From Fimbriiglobus sp. (lineage in GTDB: Bacteria; Planctomycetota; Planctomycetia; Gemmatales; Gemmataceae), in assembly GCA_025352585.1 (NCBI GenBank), contig JANXTD010000954.1:1-8467 (forward strand): a stretch of DNA of 8,467 bases, given 5' to 3'. The translations under genes and the position numbers were made by a program. The notes beneath the pieces are model-generated. The model searched no databases, was not told where the DNA came from, and saw only the letters and a list, made by a program, of their open reading frames with translations. Below, in pieces: positions 1 to 7,399 of the stretch. The stretch's first letter is position 1; every line of letters begins with the position of its first letter.

Positions 1-16
1 AGACCGCCACGCCACC

Positions 17-3000
17 ATGTTCACGAAAATCCTCCACCGGCCGGCCCTCGCGATCGTGATCTCGGTGATCCTGCTGTTCCTGGGCGGGCTGGCGGTCTGG
101 AACATGCCGGTGTCGCAGTTTCCGAACATCTCGCCGCCGACGGTCATGGTGTTCATCACCTACCCCGGCGCGAGTGCGGAGGTCCTGGTCGATTCGACGC
201 TGATCCCCCTGGAGCGGGCGATCAACGGCGTGCAGGGTATGCGCTACATGTCGTCGGACGCCACGAGCGCCGGCGAGGCGACGATCCAGATCTACTTCGA
301 GCCGGGGACCGACCCGAGCCTGGCCGTCGTCAACGTCCAGAACCGCATCGCCATCGTGAAGAACCTGCTCCCGCCCCTGGTCCAGCGCGAGGGGATCATC
401 GTCAACCAGGTCATGCCGAGCATGTTGATGTACGTCAACGTGTTCAGCACGGACAAGGGCGTCGATCAGAAGTTTCTGTACAACTTCGCCAGCGTCAAAA
501 TCCTGCAAGAAATCCGCCGGGTTCCGGGCATCGGCAGCGCGACGATCCTCGGCAGCCGCACCTACGCCATGCGCGTCTGGCTCAAGCCCGACCGCCTGCG
601 CGCCTACGACTTGTCCACCGAAGACGTCATGAAGGCCCTGGCGGAGCAGAGCGTGATCGGCTCGCCGGGCCGGCTCGGGCAGGCCACGGGCAAGACGTCG
701 CAGTCGATCGAGTACGTCCTGACCTACCAGGGCCGCTTCAACAAGGCGGAGCAGTACGCCGACATCATCCTGAAGGCCAACCCCAAGGGCGAGATCCTGC
801 GGCTCAAGGACGTCGCCGACGTCGAACTCGGGTCCGAGTTCTTCGACATCTACTCGGACATCGACGGCAACCCCTCGGCCGCGATCGTCCTCAAGCAAAG
901 CCCCGGCTCCAACGCCACCAAGGTCATCAAGGACGTCAAGGCGCAACTCGCGAATATCAAGGCCAAGTCGTTCCCGCCGGGCATGGACTTCGAGGTCAGC
1001 TACGACGTGTCCCACTTCCTCGACGCCTCGATCCACAAGGTGCTCCACACCCTGCTAGAGGCTTTCGTGCTGGTGTCGATCGTGGTCTTCTTGTTCCTCG
1101 GCGACGTGCGATCGACTCTGATCCCGACCCTGGCGGTACCGGTGTCGTTGATCGGCACCTTCTTCTTCTTGCAACTCCTCGGCCTGTCGATCAACCTCAT
1201 CACGCTCTTCGCGATGGTCCTGGCGATCGGCGTCGTCGTGGACGACGCGATCGTGGTCGTCGAGGCGGTCCACGCCAAGATGCACGCCAAGCACCTGTCG
1301 CCCTACCACGCGACGCGCGAGGTCCTCGACGAGATCAGCGGGGCGATCGTCGCCATCACCCTGGTGATGACGGCCGTGTTCGTCCCCGTGACGTTCATGA
1401 CCGGCCCCGTCGGCACCTTCTACCGGCAGTTCGGCATCACGATGGCCGTCTCGATCGTCCTGTCCGGCGTGGTGGCCCTGACGCTGACGCCGGTGCTGTG
1501 CGCGATGATCCTCAAGCCGCACACCGGCGTCAAGAAGCGCGGGCCGCTGGCGTACTTCCTGCGCCTCTTCGACCGCGGCGTCGAGAAGGTCACCGGCGGC
1601 TACGCCGGGGTCCTGAGCCGGATCGTCACCCGCCGGGCACTCGCCCCGCTCGTCGTCACCGGCTTCGCCGTGGGCATCTTCCTCGTCAACACGCGGCTGC
1701 CGTCCGGCTTCATTCCGGGCGAGGACCAGGGCATCGTCTACGGCATCATCCAGACGCCGCCGGGGTCGACGCTCGAGTACACCAACGCCAAGTCCCACGA
1801 GTTGCAGGCCATCGCCAAGGGGGTCGACGGCGTCGTCTCGGTCTCGTCGCTGGCCGGCTTCGAGGTCTTGACCGAGGGCCGCGGGTCGAACGCAGGAACC
1901 TGCATCATCAACCTGAAGCCCTGGACCGAGCGCGAGCTGACCGCCAAGCAGATCATCGAGGAACTCGAGGAGAAGTCCCAGGGCATGTCGAACGTCAAGG
2001 TCGAGTTCTTCGAGCCGCCCGCGGTCCCCGGCTTCGGCGCGGCCGGCGGCTTCTCCGTCCGCCTCCTCGACACGAACGAGACGACCGACTACAAGCGGCT
2101 CGGCGAGGTGACCGACAAGTTCATGGCGGGCCTCTCGAAGCGCAAGGAGCTGACCAACCTGTTCACCTTCTACAACAGCAACTACCCTCAGTACGAGCTG
2201 ATCATCAACAACGACCTGGCGATGCAGAAGGGCGTGTCGATCGGCAAGGCGATGGACAACTTGTCAATTTTGATTGGCAGCACCTACGAGCAGGGGTTCG
2301 TCCGCTTCAACCAGTTCTACAAGGTGTACGTCCAGGCCGCGCCGGAGTACCGCCGCTACCCCGAGGACCTCGACAACCTGTTCGTCAAGAACGACCGCGG
2401 CGAAATGGTCGCCTACTCCGCGTTCATGCAGGTCAAGAAGAAGCAGGGCCTCAACGAGATCACCCGCTACAACCAGTACCCGTCCGCCTCCATTCAGGGT
2501 GCCCCCGCCGCCGGCTACAGTAGCGGCCAGGCGATCCAGGCGCTCCGGGAGGTCGCGGCCGAGACGCTGCCGCCGGGCTACGACCTCGGCTGGGAGGGCC
2601 TCTCCTACGACGAGGCCAAGCAGGGCAACCTGGCCCTGTACATCTTCGGCATCGTCGTCATCTTCGTGTACCTCGTCTTGGTCGGTCAGTACGAGAGCTT
2701 CATCCTGCCGTTGGCCGTGATCCTGTCGCTGCCGGTCGGTATCTTCGGCTCCTTCCTGTTCCTCCAGGTCATGGGCCTGTCCAACGACGTGTACGCCCAG
2801 ATCGGCCTGGTGATGTTGGTCGGTTTGCTCGGCAAGAACGCGATCCTGATCGTCGAATTCGCGGTGCAGCGGCGGAGCGAGGGCCTGTCGCTCAAGGACG
2901 CGGCCATCGAGGGCGGGAAGTTACGCTTCCGGCCGATCCAGATGACCTCCTTCGCCTTCATCGCCGGCCTCCTGCCGCTGGTCTTCGCCACCGGGGCCGG

Positions 3001-3244
3001 GGCAATCGGCAACCGCACGATCGGGACCACCGCGGCCGGCGGGATGCTCGTCGGCACCGTGATCGGCGTGCTGGTCATCCCCGGATTGTACTACCTGTTC
3101 GGCAAAATTGCGGACGGGCGCAAACTGCTCCAGGACGAAGTGGATCGGCCACTCAGCGAGGCTTACGACCACCACGACGCCCCGATCCTCCTCGCGCACG
3201 CGGGTCAAGAAGCAGCGCCACTGTCGAACGTTCCGCCCCATTAA
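17..3244 (+). CDS. RND multidrug efflux permease, AcrB/HAE1 family
   Basis: A 1075-aa inner-membrane proton/drug antiporter, the energised part of a tripartite efflux pump. Seen: a complete protein opening MFTKILHRPALA, with the first membrane helix at about residues 11-30. A porter (pore) domain with FPNISPPTV near the start precedes the second helix at about 346-363. The proton-relay acidic pair is D409-D410 in GVVVDDAIVVVE. The TM10 lysine is K940 in GLLGKNAILIVEF, and the TM11 arginine is R972 in FRPIQMTSF. These match AcrB D407/D408, K940 and R971, so the pump should be functional. Length is normal for the family (about 1040-1070 aa). The start is the first ATG and gives the usual family N-terminus. 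No clear ribosome site is seen in the 16 bases before it, so it may be coupled to an upstream gene, presumably the adaptor protein. The outer-membrane factor follows 270 bases later. The substrate cannot be inferred. Confidence 0.96.
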   Translation: MFTKILHRPALAIVISVILLFLGGLAVWNMPVSQFPNISPPTVMVFITYPGASAEVLVDSTLIPLERAINGVQGMRYMSSDATSAGEATIQIYFEPGTDPSLAVVNVQNRIAIVKNLLPPLVQREGIIVNQVMPSMLMYVNVFSTDKGVDQKFLYNFASVKILQEIRRVPGIGSATILGSRTYAMRVWLKPDRLRAYDLSTEDVMKALAEQSVIGSPGRLGQATGKTSQSIEYVLTYQGRFNKAEQYADIILKANPKGEILRLKDVADVELGSEFFDIYSDIDGNPSAAIVLKQSPGSNATKVIKDVKAQLANIKAKSFPPGMDFEVSYDVSHFLDASIHKVLHTLLEAFVLVSIVVFLFLGDVRSTLIPTLAVPVSLIGTFFFLQLLGLSINLITLFAMVLAIGVVVDDAIVVVEAVHAKMHAKHLSPYHATREVLDEISGAIVAITLVMTAVFVPVTFMTGPVGTFYRQFGITMAVSIVLSGVVALTLTPVLCAMILKPHTGVKKRGPLAYFLRLFDRGVEKVTGGYAGVLSRIVTRRALAPLVVTGFAVGIFLVNTRLPSGFIPGEDQGIVYGIIQTPPGSTLEYTNAKSHELQAIAKGVDGVVSVSSLAGFEVLTEGRGSNAGTCIINLKPWTERELTAKQIIEELEEKSQGMSNVKVEFFEPPAVPGFGAAGGFSVRLLDTNETTDYKRLGEVTDKFMAGLSKRKELTNLFTFYNSNYPQYELIINNDLAMQKGVSIGKAMDNLSILIGSTYEQGFVRFNQFYKVYVQAAPEYRRYPEDLDNLFVKNDRGEMVAYSAFMQVKKKQGLNEITRYNQYPSASIQGAPAAGYSSGQAIQALREVAAETLPPGYDLGWEGLSYDEAKQGNLALYIFGIVVIFVYLVLVGQYESFILPLAVILSLPVGIFGSFLFLQVMGLSNDVYAQIGLVMLVGLLGKNAILIVEFAVQRRSEGLSLKDAAIEGGKLRFRPIQMTSFAFIAGLLPLVFATGAGAIGNRTIGTTAAGGMLVGTVIGVLVIPGLYYLFGKIADGRKLLQDEVDRPLSEAYDHHDAPILLAHAGQEAAPLSNVPPH

Positions 3245-3289
3245 CGCGGTTAGAGTTCGTCCCGGCCGCAGGCGACTGTCAGCCCAATC

Positions 3290-3404
3290 TTGTTAGCCCG
3301 ACGCGCGAGCGAGGGACGCGCGAGGACGTTCGTGTGGGAGAGTCCGAAGCGACTCCTCACGAAACAGTCCTCGCGCGTCCCTCGCTCGCGCGTCGGGCTA
3401 ACAA
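3290..3404. repeat. Long inverted repeat (38-bp perfect arms), hairpin element
   Basis: Bases 3290-3327 and 3367-3404 are perfect reverse complements over 38 bp. The arms begin TTGTTAGCCCGACGCGCGAG. The 39-base middle also pairs in part: TTCGTG (3329-3334) with CACGAA (3358-3363), and GAGTC (3340-3344) with GACTC (3351-3355). The whole 115 bases could therefore fold into one long imperfect hairpin. It lies between the efflux permease and the outer-membrane factor. No target-site duplication is visible at its edges and it encodes no transposase, so it looks like a REP- or MITE-like palindrome rather than an insertion sequence. A rho-independent terminator is less likely because no T-run follows. 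It might still shape the relative expression of the two genes by mRNA folding or processing. The fold and copy number are inferred; the arms are seen directly. Confidence 0.93.
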
Positions 3405-3501
3405 AACACCACCGGGAGGCGTCGGAATCGCCGATTCGCGGTCGATTGAGTCTGCCGAAAGTGCCGATAAGAAGGATTACGCAGCCACCGACACCCTTCT
3501 C

Positions 3502-3506
3502 AAGGA
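3502..3506 (+). promoter_or_regulatory. Ribosome binding site for the outer-membrane factor
   Basis: AAGGA at 3502-3506 lies 8 bases before the ATG at 3515 and only 2 bases before the ATG at 3509. The spacing favours 3515 as the start. It argues against the far upstream TTG at 3290, which lies inside the palindromic repeat. Confidence 0.6.
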
Positions 3507-3514
3507 CGATGCGG

Positions 3515-5047
3515 ATGAACCTCCCCGAGAGATTCCCGAGCGCCAGGCACGCTCAGCACGCCGTCGCGAGGGCGCTCGCCTGCGGTCTTCTGCTCGTCGT
3601 GCCGGCCTGCAACATCCCCGGCCTCCGCCAGGCGGAATCGGGGGCGGTCTTGCCGGCCGGCTTCGACGCGCCGGCCAACGCCGGGGCGGCCGTCGCGGCG
3701 GCGAGCACTTCGGAGAGTTCGGCCCAACTCGGGGTCGAGGAGTTTTACACCGACCCGCTGCTGACCGGCCTGATCCGCCAGGCGGCGGCTAACAACCGGG
3801 AGCTGAAAATCCTGGACCAGGAGATCGAAATTTCCCGGAACGAGGTCATGGCCCGGCGGGGGTCGTACCTCCCGTTCGTCACCGCCGGGGCCGGCGGCGG
3901 GTTCGACAAGTCCAGCCGCTACACGCGGGAGGGGGCCGTCGAGGACCAACTCACGATCGCCCCCGACCGGTTCTTCCCCAACCCGGTGCCGAACACGAGG
4001 CTGGGCCTCGACTTCTTCTGGCGGCTCGACATCTGGAGGGCGTTGCGGAACGCCCGGGACGCGGCGGAGCAGCGGTTCATCGCCGCCGTCGAGCGGCGGA
4101 ACGCCTTCGTGACCCGCCTGGTCGCGGACGTCGCCGAGAATTACTACCGGCTGATGGCGCTCGACAAGCGGCTCGAGACCCTGGACCAAACGATCACCCT
4201 CCAGGAGCAGAGCCGCGAGATCGCCAAGGCCCGCAAAGAGGCGGGTCGCGCCACCGAACTGCCGGTCCAGCGCTTCCAGGCCGAGGTCCGCAAGAACCAG
4301 AGCGAGAAGTTGATCGTCACGCAGGAGGTCGTCGAGGCCGAGAACCGCGTCAACTTCCTCGTCAACCGCTACCCGCAGCCGGTCGAGCGCGCGTCGGCCG
4401 GGTTCTTCGACGTGACCATCCCCGCCCTGAGCGTCGGGGTGCCCTCGCAGTTGCTGCTGAACCGACCGGACGTCCGCCAGGCCGAGCGGGAGTTGCAGGC
4501 CGCCGGCCTCGACGTGAAGTCCGCCCGCGCCCGCTTCTACCCCGACCTGACCATCACCGCGGGCGTCGGCTACCAGACCTTCAACCCGAAGTACCTGTTC
4601 ATGACCCCCGAAGCCCTGGCCGCGAACCTGGTCGGCGGGGTGGTCGCGCCGCTCATCAACAAGAACGCGATCAAGGCCGAGTACCTCAGCGCGAACGCCC
4701 GGCAACTCGAGAGCGTCTACAACTACCAGCGCGTCGTCCTCAACGCGTTCACCGAGGTGATCAACCGCGTGTCGATGGCCGAGAACTACCGCAAGAGCCT
4801 CGAGATCAAGAGGCAGCAGTTGGAGTCGCTCGAGACCTCCGTCGAGGTCGCGAGCAAGCTGTTCCAGGGTGCCCGCGTCGAGTACGTCGAGGTGCTGTTG
4901 GCCCAGCGCGACCTGCTGGAGGCGCGGACGGTCGTCATCGAGACCAAGCGGCAGCAACTGACCGCCATCGTCAACGCCTACCAAGCCCTCGGCGGCGGCG
5001 ACCTGTTGTCGAACACGGCGCGGGTCTTGCCGGCCGCTCCGCGGTAA
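3515..5047 (+). CDS. Outer-membrane efflux lipoprotein (TolC/OprM/NodT type)
   Basis: A 510-aa outer-membrane channel that forms the exit duct of the tripartite RND pump. Seen: a basic N-terminus, a hydrophobic stretch (about residues 20-31, LACGLLLVVPA) and Cys32 in VVPAC. This fits a lipoprotein signal, although Pro at -2 is unusual. The repeated outer-membrane efflux domains follow, with family motifs in the second half: LLNRPDVRQAERELQAA (from about residue 313), ARFYPDLTITAGVGY, and near the end YVEVLLAQRDLLEA followed by ALGGG (about 491-495). Length is typical (450-510 aa). The frame is open back to TTG at 3290, but that adds about 75 residues encoded partly by the palindrome and not resembling the family. 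The ATG at 3515, with AAGGA 8 bases upstream, is preferred; ATG 3509 is possible. The upstream neighbour is the RND permease on the same strand, so the two should work together. Confidence 0.93.
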   Translation: MNLPERFPSARHAQHAVARALACGLLLVVPACNIPGLRQAESGAVLPAGFDAPANAGAAVAAASTSESSAQLGVEEFYTDPLLTGLIRQAAANNRELKILDQEIEISRNEVMARRGSYLPFVTAGAGGGFDKSSRYTREGAVEDQLTIAPDRFFPNPVPNTRLGLDFFWRLDIWRALRNARDAAEQRFIAAVERRNAFVTRLVADVAENYYRLMALDKRLETLDQTITLQEQSREIAKARKEAGRATELPVQRFQAEVRKNQSEKLIVTQEVVEAENRVNFLVNRYPQPVERASAGFFDVTIPALSVGVPSQLLLNRPDVRQAERELQAAGLDVKSARARFYPDLTITAGVGYQTFNPKYLFMTPEALAANLVGGVVAPLINKNAIKAEYLSANARQLESVYNYQRVVLNAFTEVINRVSMAENYRKSLEIKRQQLESLETSVEVASKLFQGARVEYVEVLLAQRDLLEARTVVIETKRQQLTAIVNAYQALGGGDLLSNTARVLPAAPR

Positions 5048-5092
5048 GAGGCTACGCCCGCCGGACGCCCGCGCGAACTCGCCGAGCCTGGG

Positions 5093-5115
5093 GCGTCACG
5101 ACCAGACGGTGACGC
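5093..5115. terminator. Possible convergent-end hairpin
   Basis: GCGTCAC (5093-5099) and GTGACGC (5109-5115) form a perfect 7-bp stem with a 9-base loop. It starts 46 bases after the stop of the outer-membrane factor and spans the stop codon of the convergent zinc-ribbon gene. The position suits a shared terminator for the two converging transcripts. There is no T-run on either side and half of it is coding sequence, so this may be chance. Confidence 0.25.
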
Positions 5116-6016
5116 GCGGCAGCGGCTTGGTGCCGCGGCGGGCCAGCCACAGGCCCAGCAGCGCGGCGACGGCGGCGACGGCGTGCAACGCGACCGCCAG
5201 GGTCAGGCACCACGTCGTCTGGACGGCGTACTGGCCGAGTTCCATCCCCTGCTTGACGAGGATCTTCTGCTCCGCCGCCGAGGTCTCCGCGGCCTTGAGC
5301 GCCTCGGCGTAGTGCTCGGCGACCACCCGCCGCGTCGCGGTGTCGAGGCCGAAGCCGACGCGCACTTGTAGCGCCAGCAGCGTCAGCGTCCCGACGGCGA
5401 GCGCGGCGAGGACCGCGGCGCGGTACGGCCAGACCCCCTGCAAGAACGCCAGCGGCCCAGGCAGCCCCGTGACGGACGCCGCGGTGACCGCGCGGTCGGC
5501 CCAGCCGAGGGCCACGGCGGCGAGCAGCGCGAGCAGGTACGGCAGCAGCAACAAGTTGCTTCCGATGGCGGCGTTGAGCGGCTTCTCGAGGTGCAGCACG
5601 TCGTCCGAGAAGGGGTTGGTCTCGAACTTGCCGGCGAGCGCCCCCCACGGCGACTGCGAGTACGCCGTGTAGCCGCCGGGGTAGTGGCCGACCCACGAGA
5701 AGAAGCTCAGGACCAGCACCAGCGTCAGGCAGGTGACCGGCAGCCAGCCCAGCTTCGACGGCGACAGCGTCAGGGTGCGGCCGGGGCCGTCCGGGGTGGC
5801 GTCGGGGCCGGCCACTGGGGCGCGCGGCGCGTCGGTCGGCGCGACGAGGCCGGGCGGCGGGGTCGGGCGGGCCGCCGGGTCGCCGGCGACGCTCGGGGCG
5901 TAGCGGCCGGGGACGGGGAACGCCTTGCGGCAGACGGGGCAGTCGGCGGTGGTGCCGGCGGCCTCGTCGGCGAACTCGACCGAGGCGAAGCAGTGCGGGC
6001 AGATCTGGCGGATCAC
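5096..6016 (-). CDS. Zinc-ribbon membrane protein, function unknown
   Basis: A 306-aa protein I do not recognise as a named family. Seen: an N-terminal zinc ribbon with two CxxC pairs (C6-P-H-C9 and C26-P-V-C29). A flexible linker rich in Pro, Ala and Gly spans about residues 36-82. Four likely membrane helices follow at about 88-108, 153-172, 200-219 and 268-292. A charged, probably helical stretch (about 226-262) lies between helices 3 and 4. The short Cys ribbon before a membrane region is a common layout in planctomycete proteins, where the ribbon is presumably cytoplasmic; topology here is inferred. The start is GTG at 6016-6014, chosen because GGAGGTGA sits just upstream; a longer reading from GTG 6040 would put that site inside the gene. 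It lies 78 bases downstream of doc on the same strand, with its own strong ribosome site, so a functional link to doc is not shown. Confidence 0.82.
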   Translation of the reverse strand: MIRQICPHCFASVEFADEAAGTTADCPVCRKAFPVPGRYAPSVAGDPAARPTPPPGLVAPTDAPRAPVAGPDATPDGPGRTLTLSPSKLGWLPVTCLTLVLVLSFFSWVGHYPGGYTAYSQSPWGALAGKFETNPFSDDVLHLEKPLNAAIGSNLLLLPYLLALLAAVALGWADRAVTAASVTGLPGPLAFLQGVWPYRAAVLAALAVGTLTLLALQVRVGFGLDTATRRVVAEHYAEALKAAETSAAEQKILVKQGMELGQYAVQTTWCLTLAVALHAVAAVAALLGLWLARRGTKPLPRVTVWS

Positions 6017-6020
6017 GAAG

Positions 6021-6028
6021 TCACCTCC
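6021..6028 (-). promoter_or_regulatory. Strong Shine-Dalgarno for the zinc-ribbon gene
   Basis: On the minus strand this reads GGAGGTGA, an extended anti-16S match. The GGAGG core is 7 bases from the GTG at 6016-6014. It decides the start: the GTG at 6040 lies upstream of this site and would encode it as protein. Confidence 0.8.
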
Positions 6029-6094
6029 ACGCGGGAACACACCCGCTAGGTGTATGGCCAGACCGGGCGAACGTCGTCAACGCGGTCAAACGCC

Positions 6095-6520
6095 TCAACC
6101 CCTGTAGGGGGCCAGCCGGCCTGGCGCGGCGAACCAGGCGATGACGGCGGGGCGCTCGACTCGGCCCTCCGCGACGCCGAGGCACAGGCCGTAAACTTCG
6201 TCGTCCGTCGCCACGACATCCAGGCGGCGGCAGGCGAGAAAATCGACGGCGGCCAGCCAGCCGATGCGCTTGTTGCCGTCGGTGAAGCAGTGGCGCTTGG
6301 TGAGGTAGTAGAGGGCCGACCCGGCGACAGTCAGCGGGTCGTCCTCCCCCGACTCGGGCCGCTCGTAGAAGGCCGCCTGCCTGGCACTCGCCAGGCAGCC
6401 CTCGACGCAGCCCAACTCGCTCGGCCGGCGCTCGTAGGTGGTGCCCGTCTGGACCTCGACGGTCCGGGAGTGGAGGTCGAGGACTCGCGCGGCGGTAAGG
6501 TCGGAGTCGTCGGGCGTCAT
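6095..6520 (-). CDS. doc: Doc-type Fic domain protein (death-on-curing toxin)
   Basis: A 141-aa Fic/Doc protein. Seen: the active-site motif H77-C-F-T-D81-G-N-K84-R85, matching the Doc form HxFx[D/E][A/G]NKR, plus a helical N-terminus (LTAARVLDLH) typical of Doc. Known of the family: phage P1 Doc is a toxin that phosphorylates elongation factor EF-Tu and so stops translation. Canonical Fic AMP-transferases have HPFxxGNGRxxR; here Lys replaces the second Gly and the last Arg is absent, so Doc-like kinase activity is the better guess. Length suits a stand-alone Doc (about 125-145 aa). The start ATG (6520-6518) overlaps the stop of the upstream gene as ATGA, indicating translational coupling; no strong ribosome site is seen. 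No small Phd antitoxin precedes it. The motif is intact, so the protein may be active and need a partner to restrain it. The target here is inferred from the family only. Confidence 0.9.
   Translation of the reverse strand: MTPDDSDLTAARVLDLHSRTVEVQTGTTYERRPSELGCVEGCLASARQAAFYERPESGEDDPLTVAGSALYYLTKRHCFTDGNKRIGWLAAVDFLACRRLDVVATDDEVYGLCLGVAEGRVERPAVIAWFAAPGRLAPYRG
6517..6520 (-). other. ATGA start/stop overlap coupling unknown gene to doc
   Basis: On the minus strand ATGA contains the doc start (ATG, 6520-6518) and the stop of the upstream gene (TGA, 6519-6517). Such overlaps usually mean that ribosomes ending on the first gene re-initiate on the second, keeping the two products in a linked ratio. 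This is common in toxin-antitoxin pairs. Confidence 0.85.
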
Positions 6521-7329
6521 TCCGCCAGCCTGGCGAGGGCACCGGCCCACTTCGCGAACAGGTAGGCGTCCCGCTCGGCCACGCCGGGGGCCGTCAACGG
6601 CTCCGCGGCGGGCCTCAAGGTGACGAGATCGACGCGGTCCGGCCCCTTGGCGTCCGGCGCGAACAGCACCGTCGCGGTGACCTTGTCGCCCCGGAGGGCC
6701 AGCGCCTGCTCGACCACCGCCGGCGTCGCGCGACAGGTCAGCTTCTTGCCCCCGTCGAGCGTCAACGTGACGCGCTCGTGCTTCGGCCGGAAGACCGTGC
6801 CGAGGATCGTCGCCGTCACGGTCCGCAGGCGAGGCGACACTATCACCGGGGGGAGGTGGCGACTGCCCACGATCCGCAGCGCGGCCAACTCGACCCCGTC
6901 GGCGCTCGCGCGGTAGTCTTGCGAGGTAACACCGGCGGGCAGGGAGTTGAGGTACCGCGACGCGGCCCGGTTACGCGTCCCCTCGGGGCCCCCGGCGGCA
7001 CGCAAGTCGCCGATGAACGTTTGGACGGTCCGTTCCGGCAAGTCGTCCGCCCCCGGATCGAGCGTGTCCGGCGTCACCGTGACCAGGTAGTTGAGGGTGA
7101 CGCAGCCGTCGGTGACGGAGGCGAGTTGCAAATCGACGCTCCGGCCGACCGGCCCGATGCGGACCGTCTTCAAGCCCTCGGACACGCCCCGGCTCGCCAA
7201 CTCGGCGCTCATCTGGATCGCCTCGATCAAGTTCGACAGGGTCGTCTTGAACGCGGCCATGCTAAGGCGGTGGGTCGGAAGACCCTCCGTCGTGCCGTCG
7301 AACCGGACCTGGAACTCGACCTTCTTCAT
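6517..7329 (-). CDS. Unknown protein coupled to doc, candidate partner
   Basis: A 270-aa soluble protein with no signal peptide or membrane helix; I do not recognise a named family. Seen: residues 1-10 look like a beta strand (MKKVEFQVRF), followed by HRLSMAAFKTTLSNLIEAIQ (20-39), probably an amphipathic helix, and strands at about 55-86. A middle region with basic residues spans 100-140. Residues about 165-240 look like a small beta-barrel: alternating strands with VTATILGTVF, VTLTLDGGKKLTCRA and KVTATVLFAPD. A helical tail ends AKWAGALARLAE. The stop overlaps the doc start, so both are made together. The position matches that of an antitoxin, but it is far larger than Phd (about 73 aa) and no DNA-binding motif is evident. 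ATG 7329 is chosen for its natural N-terminus; no clear ribosome site precedes it. GTG 7389 would add 20 residues but has AGGAG directly abutting it. The antitoxin role is inferred. Confidence 0.8.
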   Translation of the reverse strand: MKKVEFQVRFDGTTEGLPTHRLSMAAFKTTLSNLIEAIQMSAELASRGVSEGLKTVRIGPVGRSVDLQLASVTDGCVTLNYLVTVTPDTLDPGADDLPERTVQTFIGDLRAAGGPEGTRNRAASRYLNSLPAGVTSQDYRASADGVELAALRIVGSRHLPPVIVSPRLRTVTATILGTVFRPKHERVTLTLDGGKKLTCRATPAVVEQALALRGDKVTATVLFAPDAKGPDRVDLVTLRPAAEPLTAPGVAERDAYLFAKWAGALARLAE

Positions 7330-7399
7330 GCGACACGCGAGGGGAAGTTGAGGCAACCAACGCACGGCCGATTCTACGCCGAAAGCCACCTCCTGGCCA

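Noticed and set aside
3290..3404. Reading the inverted repeat as a CRISPR unit or a rho-independent terminator.
   Set aside because: There is one palindromic pair with no regularly spaced direct repeats, and no T-tract follows the stem. The arms are far longer than in typical terminators.
3446..3473. Possible sigma-70 promoter before the channel gene: TTGAGT, 16 bases, TAAGAA.
   Set aside because: The -10 matches consensus at only 3 of 6 positions and the spacer is short; in GC-rich DNA this is not above chance. It is noted because a promoter here would let the channel be expressed apart from the permease.
3500..4984. A 494-codon open frame on the minus strand opposite the channel gene.
   Set aside because: It is an antisense shadow caused by high third-position GC: its product is a monotonous run of Asp, Arg, Leu, Gly and Val with no motif, while the plus strand encodes a clear outer-membrane factor.
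5052..5696. A 214-codon minus-strand frame overlapping the zinc-ribbon gene, and plus-strand frames across 5109-6049.
   Set aside because: All are Arg/Ala/Gly-rich and lack recognisable domains. The zinc-ribbon frame has the CxxC pairs, membrane helices and a strong ribosome site.
6099..6110. Small palindrome CCCC-TGTA-GGGG near the end of doc.
   Set aside because: It has only a 4-bp stem, lies within the coding sequence and has no T-run after it, so it is not a convincing terminator.
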